A DNA stretch of 22,386 nucleotides from Maricaulis sp963976135 (GCF_963976135.1 NZ_CAXBKN010000049.1:1-22386); one strand, 5' to 3'; counted from the stretch's first letter, positions 6,954 to 14,902 are shown. Notes: generated from the sequence alone by a model not told the origin. Numbers and translations are program-made.

Positions 6954-8159
6954 ATGCCCCGCGCATCAGACATTCTCATTCTGCTGACCTATGTGATGAT
7001 TGCGGTCGTTGCGGCGATCGGCTTCGAATATTTCGGGCTGATGTCGACGGCGACGGCGTGGATGATGGGCGCGATCGTCTTCATCGTGGCCGGCATGGCG
7101 CATTCTGCTGCGACGCATGCGCATGAACGCCGGACCACCGAAGAGGAGATCCGCGGTCTCAAATCGGCCAATCTCGCCCTGGCCGAGGAATTCGAGGCCG
7201 CCCAGCGCCGGCTCGATGAAATTACCGACGAGCTGCGCTGCGAAGCGGTCGAACGCGATAATGCCTTCGTGCATGAGGTCAAGGTTCTCGAGGATCTGGT
7301 GCGCCGGGTTGGCGAACCGATCCCCGACCGTGCCGGACAGCCGGCCGAAGCCAGCGGCAAGACGGTGAGCATTGATGTGGTGCGTGAAGCCCTGCAGGCC
7401 AATCGCGTCGATCTCTACCTTCAGCCCATTGTCACCCTGCCGCAGCGGCGGATCATGTTCTATGAGAGTTTCACGCGGCTGCGCGATGCGGCCGGCCGTG
7501 TGCTGGCACCGAGCGTCTTCATCGAGGTGGCCGAACGCGCCGGGCTGATGACGGAGGTCGACAATCTTCTGCTCTTCCGTTGCGTGCAGATCCTGCGGCG
7601 CCTGACGCAGCAGGATCGCCGCGTCGGGATTTTCTGCAATGTCTCGCCCAATTCGCTGGCCGATGAGAGCTTCTTCCCGTCCTTTCTCGACTTCATCCGC
7701 CAGAATAATGATCTGGCCGGTGCCCTGATTTTCGAAATCCCGCAGCGTGCCTTCATCGAGCGCAATGCGATCGCGGCCCGCAATATGTCGCGCATGGTCG
7801 ATTTCGGTTTCCGATTCTCGGTTGATCAGGTGACGGATGTCGATCTCGACCTCAACGAGATGCAGCGCGCCGGTGTGCGCTTCGTCAAGATTGCCGGCCA
7901 GCGCCTGCTCGATGCCGTCAACAATTATGAATCGATCGCCGGGCTTGAAGCCGGGTCGATTGCGCATGAAGACATGGCCGGCGTCTTCGCCCGTCATGGC
8001 ATTGATCTGATCGTCGACAAGGTCGAGACCGAGGCGACTGTCGTCGAGGTGCTCGAGCTCGACGTCGCCTTCGGCCAGGGCCATTTGTTCGGTGAACCAC
8101 GCCCGGTGCGTGATGAGGCGCTCGACGAGACCGGCAATGTCATCCGCATGGCTGGCTAG
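6954..8159 (+). CDS. tipF: TipF-like membrane protein with degenerate EAL domain
   Basis: 401 residues. Two hydrophobic helices lie at about 7-28 and 33-50, then a charged, coiled-coil-like stretch at about 55-120, then an EAL domain at about 140-395. This architecture matches Caulobacter TipF, a c-di-GMP-binding EAL protein needed for positioning and assembly of the polar flagellum. Residues corresponding to EAL catalytic positions are partly changed: EAL is E171-S-F, N229 and E261 are kept, DDFG is V282-D-F-G, K312 is kept, LKID is VKIA, and E358 and Q385 are kept. Loss of one metal-ligand Asp favours a receptor over an active phosphodiesterase. ATG 6954 is chosen over an upstream in-frame extension because the first membrane helix starts there and AAGG precedes it. 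cheY and cheZ lie just beyond the next gene. Confidence 0.75.
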   Translation: MPRASDILILLTYVMIAVVAAIGFEYFGLMSTATAWMMGAIVFIVAGMAHSAATHAHERRTTEEEIRGLKSANLALAEEFEAAQRRLDEITDELRCEAVERDNAFVHEVKVLEDLVRRVGEPIPDRAGQPAEASGKTVSIDVVREALQANRVDLYLQPIVTLPQRRIMFYESFTRLRDAAGRVLAPSVFIEVAERAGLMTEVDNLLLFRCVQILRRLTQQDRRVGIFCNVSPNSLADESFFPSFLDFIRQNNDLAGALIFEIPQRAFIERNAIAARNMSRMVDFGFRFSVDQVTDVDLDLNEMQRAGVRFVKIAGQRLLDAVNNYESIAGLEAGSIAHEDMAGVFARHGIDLIVDKVETEATVVEVLELDVAFGQGHLFGEPRPVRDEALDETGNVIRMAG

Positions 8160-8204
8160 CTGGCAGTAGTTGACCTGACCGGGCCGCGCTGCTTCAACCC
8201 GTCC

Positions 8205-9059
8205 ATGATCCAACCCGCAACCCTGTCCGAGCTTCGTGACCGCTATGACGTCCTGTATTGCGATGTCTGGGGGGTGATCCGCGATGGCCGCCGGCTCCTG
8301 CCCGATGCCCTTGATGCCCTGGTGCGCTTTCGCCAATCGGGTGGTTTTGTCTGCCTCGTCTCCAATTCACCGGCGCGTGCACGCGGACTTGCCGCCCATC
8401 TTGACCAGCTGGGCATGCCCGGGGGCAGCGTCGATGCGATCGTGACCTCCGGCGATGCCATCCACACGGAGCTCGCCGTGCGCATGCCTGGCCGCGCCCT
8501 GCGGATCGGGCCGGATGGCGATGACGAACTCTATGAAGGATTGGCGATCGAATTCACCGGTATCGAGGCGGCGGACTTCATCAGTTGCACCGGGCCGGAC
8601 GATTACTGGAATGGCAAGCCGGAGGATTATCGCGCGGTGCTGGAGGCGGCGCTGGAGCGCGATCTCGATCTGGTCTGCGCCAATCCCGACATTGTTGTGC
8701 AATCCGGCGAGCGCCTGGTCTATTGCGCCGGCGCGATCGCGCGTCTCTACACGCAGATGGGCGGACGCAGCATCGTGGCCGGCAAGCCGCACCGGCCGAT
8801 CTATGATCTGGCGCGGGCCCGGCTTGAAGCTTCGGGCCGGGCTTTCGACCCGCGGCGCGTGCTGGCGGTTGGCGATGGTCCGGAAACCGACATTGCCGGT
8901 GCAGTGCGGATCGGAATTGATGCCCTGTTTATCGCCGACGGCATCCATGGCGCAGACCTGAACAGCGACAGTCTCGATTCCGAGACTGTCGCTGGCATGC
9001 TGGATGGCTATGACGTGCATGCCCGCTGGTGGGCGTCCAGACTGGTCTGGTCGGCCTAG
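8205..9059 (+). CDS. HAD superfamily class IIA hydrolase (NagD-like, TIGR01459 type)
   Basis: 284-residue predicted phosphatase. HAD motif I is D20-V-W-G-V, the DxWGV form of this subfamily; motif II is S53-N-S in CLVSNSP; the conserved Lys is K194 in VAGKPH; motif IV is VGDGPETDIAGA (D224, D229). The cap lies between motifs II and III, as in NagD-type class IIA enzymes. The substrate is unknown; related enzymes hydrolyse sugar phosphates or nucleotides. It starts 45 bp after the tipF-like gene on the same strand, so the two may be co-transcribed. The ribosome-binding site is weak. It converges on cheZ with a 36-bp gap. Confidence 0.9.
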   Translation: MIQPATLSELRDRYDVLYCDVWGVIRDGRRLLPDALDALVRFRQSGGFVCLVSNSPARARGLAAHLDQLGMPGGSVDAIVTSGDAIHTELAVRMPGRALRIGPDGDDELYEGLAIEFTGIEAADFISCTGPDDYWNGKPEDYRAVLEAALERDLDLVCANPDIVVQSGERLVYCAGAIARLYTQMGGRSIVAGKPHRPIYDLARARLEASGRAFDPRRVLAVGDGPETDIAGAVRIGIDALFIADGIHGADLNSDSLDSETVAGMLDGYDVHARWWASRLVWSA

Positions 9060-9067
9060 GCCCGTCG

Positions 9068-9087
9068 CATTGGCTTGCCGGCCAATG
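9068..9087. terminator. hairpin between convergent HAD and cheZ genes
   Basis: CATTGGC (9068-9074) pairs with GCCAATG (9081-9087) around a 6-nt loop: a 7-bp stem in a 36-bp convergent gap. No T-tract follows on either strand, so termination activity is uncertain. Confidence 0.3.
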
Positions 9088-9095
9088 ACACGGCC

Positions 9096-9794
9096 TCAGT
9101 CAAACAGTGAGTCGATGGAACCCTGGTCGAGATCATTGACCGGTGGCGCGTCCATCGCTGCGAACATCGCATCGATATCGTCCTGGCTGGTCTCTGGTCC
9201 GCCCATGGCCGGGCCATTGAGCAATTGTTCCCGGTCGCGCTTTTCTTTTGCGGTCTCTTCCTGCGGTGCGAATTCGGCATCGCGCACGCCCATCACCTCG
9301 GCGAAACGGGCCACACGGTCCTCGACATGGCGCAGGCTGTTGACCACTTTCGAAACGCGCTGACCGGCAAGATCCTGAAAGCTGCAGGCCTCGATAATGG
9401 TCATCATGCGTGCTTCGACATTGGCGCGATAAGCCTCGAAATCCTCGCTATCATCACACAAGACGTCCTCGGCGGCCGACATGATCGTCTCGGTCGCCTT
9501 CTCTGTGTCACCAACGACCGCTTCAAGCTCGGCCCCGGCTGTCGGGATGCGTTCGGTCTTGATGTCATTGGGCCGCAGGGCGGCAATCTCATTGCGTGTG
9601 CGCGAGATGTATTCGGCAATATAATTGAATTCCTGGCAGATCGACTGGTCGAGGGAGCTGAAAAACAGCTTCATCGTATCTGTCAGCTGGTGGGCCAGCT
9701 TCAGAACTTCCATGATCTGCGCACCTTGCAGATCGCCAGCCTTCAGCGAGGCGAGCGATGTGCGGACTTGCGCGGCGACATTGGCGGCGGGCAT
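9096..9794 (-). CDS. cheZ: CheZ-family chemotaxis protein phosphatase
   Basis: 232 residues. The signature FQDLAGQRV contains D141 and Q145, matching the catalytic Asp143 and Gln147 of E. coli CheZ that dephosphorylate CheY-P. The flanking sequence (EAVVGDTEKATETIMSAAE, then VVNSLRHVEDRV) is predicted helical, as in the CheZ four-helix bundle. The acidic C-terminus resembles the CheY-tethering peptide and carries two similar copies: SQDDIDAMF at 203-211 and QGSIDSLF at 224-231. ATG 9794 is chosen because AAGGAGG lies 5 nt upstream; longer in-frame starts exist. It follows cheY by 51 bp in the same orientation, so an operon controlling flagellar motor signalling is likely. Confidence 0.88.
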   Translation of the reverse strand: MPAANVAAQVRTSLASLKAGDLQGAQIMEVLKLAHQLTDTMKLFFSSLDQSICQEFNYIAEYISRTRNEIAALRPNDIKTERIPTAGAELEAVVGDTEKATETIMSAAEDVLCDDSEDFEAYRANVEARMMTIIEACSFQDLAGQRVSKVVNSLRHVEDRVARFAEVMGVRDAEFAPQEETAKEKRDREQLLNGPAMGGPETSQDDIDAMFAAMDAPPVNDLDQGSIDSLFD

Positions 9795-9799
9795 GGGGC

Positions 9800-9806
9800 C
9801 CTCCTT
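9800..9806 (-). promoter_or_regulatory. ribosome-binding site deciding the cheZ start
   Basis: A full AAGGAGG on the minus strand lies 5 nt before ATG 9794, the best Shine-Dalgarno match in the window. It excludes the two upstream in-frame starts at 9842 and 9821. Confidence 0.85.
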
Positions 9807-9845
9807 GCTCAACAGGTTCATACAACGGGTCGTCGAGGCCAAGGC

Positions 9846-10232
9846 CTAGAAGTCACCAAGAACAGCGGACATCTTCGATTTCAAAGTGCCGGCATTGAAG
9901 GGCTTCACGATATAGTTGTTCACGCCGGCGCGTTTCGCGGCCACAACATTCTCGGTTTTGGATTCTGCGGTCACCATGATGAAGGGCGTGGCTTTCATGC
10001 CCTCATCTGCGCGAACCTTCTGCAGAAGCTCATAGCCCGTCATCGGTTCCATGTTCCAGTCGGATATGACCAGCCCGTATTTGTTTTCCTGCATTTTCGC
10101 GAATGCTTCCTGCCCGTCTGCGGCATCATCTACATTCTCGAACCCAATCTGCTTGAGCAGGTTGCGTATGATTCTGATCATGGTTTTGTAGTCGTCCACG
10201 ACCAGGATCGACATTGTCATATCGACAGCCAT
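9846..10232 (-). CDS. cheY: CheY-type single-domain response regulator
   Basis: 128-residue stand-alone receiver domain. Acidic pocket D13-D14 is in ILVVDDY, phospho-acceptor D58 in SDWNMEPMTG, T88 in MVTAES, the switch aromatic Y107 and K110 in YIVKPF. N60 two residues after the phospho-Asp, as in CheY, supports a chemotaxis role. No output domain follows, so it should act by binding the flagellar switch or another protein. ATG 10232 has GGAGAC (10238-10243) at 5 nt; an in-frame extension to 10292 lacks such support. It is the first gene of the cheY-cheZ unit, with a CtrA-like box about 80 bp upstream. Confidence 0.93.
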   Translation of the reverse strand: MAVDMTMSILVVDDYKTMIRIIRNLLKQIGFENVDDAADGQEAFAKMQENKYGLVISDWNMEPMTGYELLQKVRADEGMKATPFIMVTAESKTENVVAAKRAGVNNYIVKPFNAGTLKSKMSAVLGDF

Positions 10233-10265
10233 GCTAAGTCTCCATCCACTCGGCGTGTTTCCTGG

Positions 10266-10284
10266 GACAGCTTGTTCCGCTGTC
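10266..10284. repeat. inverted repeat in the cheY leader
   Basis: GACAGC (10266-10271) and GCTGTC (10279-10284) are perfect 6-bp arms around a 7-nt spacer, 34-52 bp before the cheY start. It could be a protein-binding site or an RNA hairpin; nothing decides. Confidence 0.35.
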
Positions 10285-10311
10285 TTCACCAATGACCCTA
10301 GACAACTGCGG

Positions 10312-10326
10312 ATAAAAATCGGTTAA
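10312..10326 (-). promoter_or_regulatory. candidate CtrA box upstream of cheY-cheZ
   Basis: The minus strand reads TTAA-CCGATTT-TTAT, seven of eight bases of the CtrA consensus TTAA-N7-TTAA with exact spacing. Eleven bp further on is TAGGGT, a possible -10 element, as expected when CtrA overlaps the -35 region. CtrA control of motility genes is well known in Caulobacterales. The site is in the gap shared with the divergent MaoC-like gene. Confidence 0.4.
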
Positions 10327-10351
10327 AGCGTGCGAAGAGACGGAGAGACTC

Positions 10352-10795
10352 ATGGCTGAAATCGTTGGAATCGCCTTGGAAGACATGCAAATCGGCCAGT
10401 CTGCGGAAGCAGCACGAGTCGTTGTGGAAGCCGATCTGGACCAGTTTGCGAAGGTCTCCGGCGATTATAACCCTGTCCATATGGACGAGGATTACGCCCG
10501 TTCGACCCCGTTCCGCGGACGGATTGTGCATGGCGCCCTGGTCGCCTCCCACATTTCCGGCGTGCTCGGGAACCAGTTGCCCGGACCGGGCGCAATCTTC
10601 CTCGCGCTGAATATGCGCTTCTTCCAGCCGGTGCGGATCGGCGATGAAGTGCTCACCAGGGTCACGGTCAAGGAGATCGACATCAAGGCCCGTCGCCTGG
10701 TGATGGATTGCGTCTGCACTGTCGACGGCAAGGTCGCGATGCAGGCCGAGGCAGAAGTCATGGTGCGCAAGCGGCGCCGCAAGCCGGTAGAATAG
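10352..10795 (+). CDS. MaoC-like hot-dog (R)-specific enoyl-CoA hydratase
   Basis: 147 residues, a single MaoC/hot-dog domain. The hydratase signature is SGDYNPVHMDEDYA with catalytic D38 and H43 (D-x4-H), followed by RGRIVHGALVAS (about 56-67), typical of (R)-specific enoyl-CoA hydratases such as PhaJ. Such enzymes hydrate trans-2-enoyl-CoA to (R)-3-hydroxyacyl-CoA, feeding polyhydroxyalkanoate or fatty-acid metabolism; the chain length used cannot be told. ATG 10352 is preceded by GGAGAG. The stop lies 6 bp before ribF, so the two are probably co-transcribed. It ends in a basic tail (RKRRRKPVE). Confidence 0.9.
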   Translation: MAEIVGIALEDMQIGQSAEAARVVVEADLDQFAKVSGDYNPVHMDEDYARSTPFRGRIVHGALVASHISGVLGNQLPGPGAIFLALNMRFFQPVRIGDEVLTRVTVKEIDIKARRLVMDCVCTVDGKVAMQAEAEVMVRKRRRKPVE

Positions 10796-10801
10796 GTCTT
10801 G

Positions 10802-11746
10802 ATGCGGACTTTCCATGGATATGACCGGCTCGGGCCGGACCAGCGCGGCGCCGTCGTTGCGCTGGGGAATTTCGACGGCGTGCATCTGGGCCATCGCGCC
10901 GTGCTCGATATTGCGCGCCGCCTGGCCGAAGATGAAGGCGCCAAGCTTGGCGTTGCCCTGTTCGAGCCACACCCGCGACGCTATTTCGCGCCGGAAGCGC
11001 GTGCCTTCCGCCTGATGAGCCCGGCACGGCGCGATGCGACGCTGGACGCGCTCGGGGTTGCGCAATTGCATATCCTCGAATTTGACGCGGCAATGGCGCA
11101 GATGACACCGGAGATTTTCGTGCAGACGGTTCTGGCCGACGGGCTCGGCATTGGCGGTATCGTCACCGGCTCCGATTTCCGTTTCGGCGCGGGCCGGGCC
11201 GGTTCGACCGTTGAGCTGGCGCAGTTATGCACGGCGCGGGGCATTCGCTCCAGTTTTGCCGAATTGACCGGCAATGGCTCCGACAAGGTCTCCTCGACGC
11301 GAATCCGCAAGGCGATCCATGATGGCAATATGCAGGCTGCCGCCGAATTGCTGGGCGCCCGCTGGGCGGTTGATGGCGTGGTCGTCCAGGGCAATCAGCG
11401 CGGCCGCACCATCGGTTTCCCGACGGCCAATATCGATATGGGCGATTATGTCCGCCCGGCCTATGGCGTCTATGCCGTCCTGGTCGGGATTGATGGCGAG
11501 CCGGCCGTTCGCCCTGCCGTGGCCAATATCGGCAAGCGGCCGACGGTCGATGGCGTCACGGAAGTGCTGGAAGTTCACTTGCTGGACTTTGAGGGCGACC
11601 TGTATGGCCGCGAACTGGCGGTGGAATTCCATGACCATTTGCGCGCCGAACACCGCTTTGACGGTCTCGATGCGCTCAAGGCGCAAATCGCGCTCGACGC
11701 CGCCCGTGCCCGCGACGTGCTGAAGCGTGTGGCTGGACCGGCCTGA
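10802..11746 (+). CDS. ribF: Bifunctional riboflavin kinase / FAD synthetase
   Basis: 314 residues, the usual RibF length. It makes FMN from riboflavin and ATP, then FAD from FMN. The N-terminal adenylyltransferase half (about 1-180) has GNFDGVHLGH with HxGH at 28-31, GSDFRFG at 123-129 and SSTRIR at 164-169. The C-terminal kinase half (about 185-310) has GFPTANID (205-212), YGVYAV (231-236) and E257 in LEVHLLDFEGD. ATG 10802 is taken; a TTG one codon earlier is also possible and the ribosome-binding site is weak, suggesting coupling to the MaoC-like gene 6 bp upstream. No FMN riboswitch is seen. Confidence 0.97.
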   Translation: MRTFHGYDRLGPDQRGAVVALGNFDGVHLGHRAVLDIARRLAEDEGAKLGVALFEPHPRRYFAPEARAFRLMSPARRDATLDALGVAQLHILEFDAAMAQMTPEIFVQTVLADGLGIGGIVTGSDFRFGAGRAGSTVELAQLCTARGIRSSFAELTGNGSDKVSSTRIRKAIHDGNMQAAAELLGARWAVDGVVVQGNQRGRTIGFPTANIDMGDYVRPAYGVYAVLVGIDGEPAVRPAVANIGKRPTVDGVTEVLEVHLLDFEGDLYGRELAVEFHDHLRAEHRFDGLDALKAQIALDAARARDVLKRVAGPA

Positions 11747-11835
11747 CGGGCTCGGATATATGCGGAGCATGGTTTGTTTCCGATTGAAGATATCTGCTGC
11801 GGAGCCGTCTGGGGCGTCGCTTGTCCGGCGAATTA

Positions 11836-11863
11836 GCGGCCCGGGCCGCCGGGATTGATCCCG
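11836..11863 (+). repeat. palindrome and hairpin in the ileS leader
   Basis: The 183-bp gap between ribF and ileS holds a perfect 14-bp palindrome GCGGCCCGGGCCGC (11836-11849), immediately followed by CGGGATTGATCCCG (11850-11863), a 6-bp stem with a 2-nt centre. They may be RNA structures or a DNA-binding site in the leader of ileS. No T-tract follows, so this is not a classical terminator. Confidence 0.4.
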
Positions 11864-11929
11864 CGCGGTTCCGGGAGACTGCCTCTCCTCCAGATCTTTC
11901 CACGATACTGACCGCAAGGACCTGATCCG

Positions 11930-14902
11930 ATGACGGATAAGCCCGCTGATACCGGAACCGACACCGCCGATAGCCGCGACTATCGCCAGACCCTGTTCCT
12001 GCCCAAGACCGATTTCCCGATGCGCGCCGGCCTGCCGGCGCAGGAGCCGCTCTGGCTCGAACGCTGGGACAAGCTGGACCTCTATCGCCGCCTGCGTGAG
12101 CAGAGCAGCAAGCAGACCCGCTTCGTGCTGCATGATGGTCCGCCCTATGCCAATGGGCACATCCATATCGGCACCGGCATGAACAAGATCCTGAAGGATT
12201 TCGTGGTGCGCTCCCGCCAGATGGCCGGGTTCGATGCGCCCTATCGTCCGGGCTGGGATTGTCATGGCCTGCCGATCGAATGGAAGGTCGAGCAATTCTA
12301 CCGCTCCAAGGGCCGGAACAAGAATGACGTGCCGACCAAGGAATTCCGCGCCGAATGCCGCGCCTATGCCGCAGGCTGGATCGATGTCCAGCGCGAGGAG
12401 TTCAAGCGTCTCGGCGGTGTCGGTGACTGGAATGATCCCTACACCACCATGGCCTATGAATCCGAAGCGGCGATCGTGCGTGAATTCCTCAGCTTCGTGA
12501 AGCAGGGCCTGGTCTATTGCGGCTCGGCCCCGGTGATGTGGTCACCGGTCGAGCAGACCGCGCTGGCTGAGGCCGAAGTCGAGTATCACGACAAGGTCTC
12601 GACCACGATCCATGTCCGCTTCCCGCTGCGCGGTCTGCGCAAGGACGGTTCGGCCATCCCGTCACCGTGTATCGGCGCCCAGGTCGTGATCTGGACGACG
12701 ACGCCCTGGACCATCCCGGCCAATCGCGCGATCTGCTATTCCCCCGATATCAGCTATGGCCTGTATGAAGTCACGGCGATGGGCGAGAGCGATTTCCAGC
12801 CCTGGGCGATGCCGGGTGACCGGTTGATCGTCGCCGATAATCTGTGGGAAGAGACCGCCGCCGCCGCGAAAATCACCCGCGCGGACCGGATCATGTCCGT
12901 CAATCCGGAAGGCCTGGTTTGCGCCCATCCGCTCGCCGACGCCGACAAATACTGGAGCTATGGCGTGCCATTGCTCGCCGCCGACCACGTGACCGACGAG
13001 ACCGGGACCGGCTTTGTCCATACCGCGCCGGGCCATGGCGCCGAGGACTATGTCGCCTGGATGGCGCATCCGGAATGGCATGACCGCAACATGCCTGTGC
13101 CGCAGACGGTGGGGGAGGACGGTGCCTTCTACGACAATATCCCGCTGTTTGGCGGCCTGCACATCATCCGGGTCGACGGCAAGAAACAGGGCCAGGACGG
13201 TCCGGCCAACAAGGCGGTGATGGATGCCCTCATCGCCCAGGGCCGGCTGCTGGCGCGTGGCCGCCTGGAGCATTCCTATCCGCATTCCTGGCGCTCGAAG
13301 GCACCGGTCATCTTCCGCAACACACCGCAATGGTTCGTCGCCATCGACCGGCCGATGCAGGATGGCCGCTCCTTGCGTGACGTCGCGCTGAAAGCGATCG
13401 GCGATACGGAGTGGACGCCGAAAGTGGCACAGAACCGCATTCGCGCCATGGTCGAGGGCCGGCCGGACTGGCTGGTCTCGCGCCAGCGCGCCTGGGGCGT
13501 GCCGCTGACCCTGTTTGTCGAGGCGGGCACCAAGCGCGTTCTCAATGATCCCAAGGTCCATGCCCGGATCATCAAGGCCGTTGAGGAGGACGGGGCGGAT
13601 GCCTGGTTCGAACGCCCGGCGGCTGAATTCCTCGGTGAGGAGTATGATCCGGAGGCCTTCGAGAAGGTCACCGACATTCTCGATGTCTGGTTCGACAGCG
13701 GGTGTACCCACGCCTTTGCGCTGGAGCCGCGCCCGGACCTGAAATGGCCCGCCGATCTCTATCTGGAGGGCTCCGACCAGCATCGCGGCTGGTTCCAGTC
13801 TTCCCTGCTTGAAAGCTGCGGCACGCGCGGCCGTGCGCCCTATGATGGGGTGCTCACCCATGGGTTCGTGATGGCCGGCGATGGCCGCAAAATGTCCAAA
13901 TCGCTCGGCAATGTCGTCGCGCCGGACGATGTCGCCAAGAAATATGGCGTCGAGATCCTGCGTCTGTGGGCCGCCGGCCAGGACTATACCGACGATCTGC
14001 GCATCTCCGACGAAATCCTCCAGACCAGCGTCGATGCCTATCGCAAGCTGCGCAATACGATGCGCTATGTGCTCGGCGCCCTCGATGGTTTCGGGGAGTC
14101 GGAGACCGTGCCGCACCATCAGATGCCATCGCTGGAGCGCTGGGTACTGCACCGGCTGCATGAACTCGATGGCATCGTGCGCGAGGGCTATGCCGCCTAT
14201 GATTTCAAGAAAGTCTATTCGGCCCTGTTCAATTTCTGCGTCGTCGACCTGTCGGCCTTCTATCTCGATGTCCGCAAGGATGCGCTGTATTGCGACCGCC
14301 CCGACGCCCTGCGCCGGCGCGCCGCGCGGACGGTGATGAATGAAGTGATCGACCGTTTGACAGCCTGGCTGGCACCGATCATGCCCTTCACCATGGAAGA
14401 GGTCTGGCTCGGCCTGCATCCCTCGGACACGGACAGTGTGCATTTGCGCACCTTCCCGCACACGCCGGCCGACTGGCATGATGGCAGCCGTGCCGAGCGC
14501 TGGCAGACCATTCGCCGCCTGCGCCGGGTCGTGAACGGGGCACTGGAAGTCGAGCGCCGCGAAAAGCGCATCGGTTCCAGCCTCGAGGCCGCACCGCAAG
14601 TCTTTGTCACGGACCCGTCCTATCGCGCTGCCCTGGCGGCCGAGGCCGATGGCGATGTCGATGAATACCTGGCCGAAATCGGCATCACCAGCCAGGCGTA
14701 CCTGATCGATGGCGAGGCTCCGGAGGCCGGATTCCGGCTTGAGGATGTCGCCGATATTGTTGTCATCCCCGGCCGCGCTGTCGGTCGCAAATGCGCGCGC
14801 TCGTGGAAATATTCGACCGAGATTGGCGCCGATGGCCGCTATCCGGATCTCAGCCCGCGCGATGCCGAAGCTGTCGCTCACTGGGATGCGATGAATGCTT
14901 GA
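11930..14902 (+). CDS. ileS: Isoleucyl-tRNA synthetase
   Basis: 990-residue class I aminoacyl-tRNA synthetase of the bacterial type; charges tRNA-Ile and edits mischarged Val. The nucleotide-binding signature is PPYANGHIHIGTGMNK: the HIGH motif reads H79-I-G-T82. KMSKS is intact at 654-658. The editing (CP1) domain lies between, with TTTPWTIPAN and the later GHGAEDY segments. The anticodon-binding domain follows. The C-terminal zinc site is degraded: CxxC...CxxC is C955-A-R-S958 and S975-P-R-D978. ATG 11930 has AAGGA at 9 nt. The last 8 bp overlap the lspA start, so ileS and lspA are translationally coupled, a common pairing in proteobacteria. No T-box is seen or expected. Confidence 0.98.
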   Translation: MTDKPADTGTDTADSRDYRQTLFLPKTDFPMRAGLPAQEPLWLERWDKLDLYRRLREQSSKQTRFVLHDGPPYANGHIHIGTGMNKILKDFVVRSRQMAGFDAPYRPGWDCHGLPIEWKVEQFYRSKGRNKNDVPTKEFRAECRAYAAGWIDVQREEFKRLGGVGDWNDPYTTMAYESEAAIVREFLSFVKQGLVYCGSAPVMWSPVEQTALAEAEVEYHDKVSTTIHVRFPLRGLRKDGSAIPSPCIGAQVVIWTTTPWTIPANRAICYSPDISYGLYEVTAMGESDFQPWAMPGDRLIVADNLWEETAAAAKITRADRIMSVNPEGLVCAHPLADADKYWSYGVPLLAADHVTDETGTGFVHTAPGHGAEDYVAWMAHPEWHDRNMPVPQTVGEDGAFYDNIPLFGGLHIIRVDGKKQGQDGPANKAVMDALIAQGRLLARGRLEHSYPHSWRSKAPVIFRNTPQWFVAIDRPMQDGRSLRDVALKAIGDTEWTPKVAQNRIRAMVEGRPDWLVSRQRAWGVPLTLFVEAGTKRVLNDPKVHARIIKAVEEDGADAWFERPAAEFLGEEYDPEAFEKVTDILDVWFDSGCTHAFALEPRPDLKWPADLYLEGSDQHRGWFQSSLLESCGTRGRAPYDGVLTHGFVMAGDGRKMSKSLGNVVAPDDVAKKYGVEILRLWAAGQDYTDDLRISDEILQTSVDAYRKLRNTMRYVLGALDGFGESETVPHHQMPSLERWVLHRLHELDGIVREGYAAYDFKKVYSALFNFCVVDLSAFYLDVRKDALYCDRPDALRRRAARTVMNEVIDRLTAWLAPIMPFTMEEVWLGLHPSDTDSVHLRTFPHTPADWHDGSRAERWQTIRRLRRVVNGALEVERREKRIGSSLEAAPQVFVTDPSYRAALAAEADGDVDEYLAEIGITSQAYLIDGEAPEAGFRLEDVADIVVIPGRAVGRKCARSWKYSTEIGADGRYPDLSPRDAEAVAHWDAMNA

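Noticed and set aside
6966..8336. Long minus-strand open frame opposite the tipF-like and HAD genes
   Set aside because: Same reason: a shadow of two plus-strand genes with conserved motifs; codon-position GC bias favours the plus-strand genes.
11840..11910. tRNA-like stretch in the ribF-ileS gap (minus-strand GGGATCAATCCC resembling a T-arm)
   Set aside because: No acceptor stem, anticodon arm or D-arm could be built around it, and the T-loop lacks the invariant first T; it is better seen as a simple hairpin.
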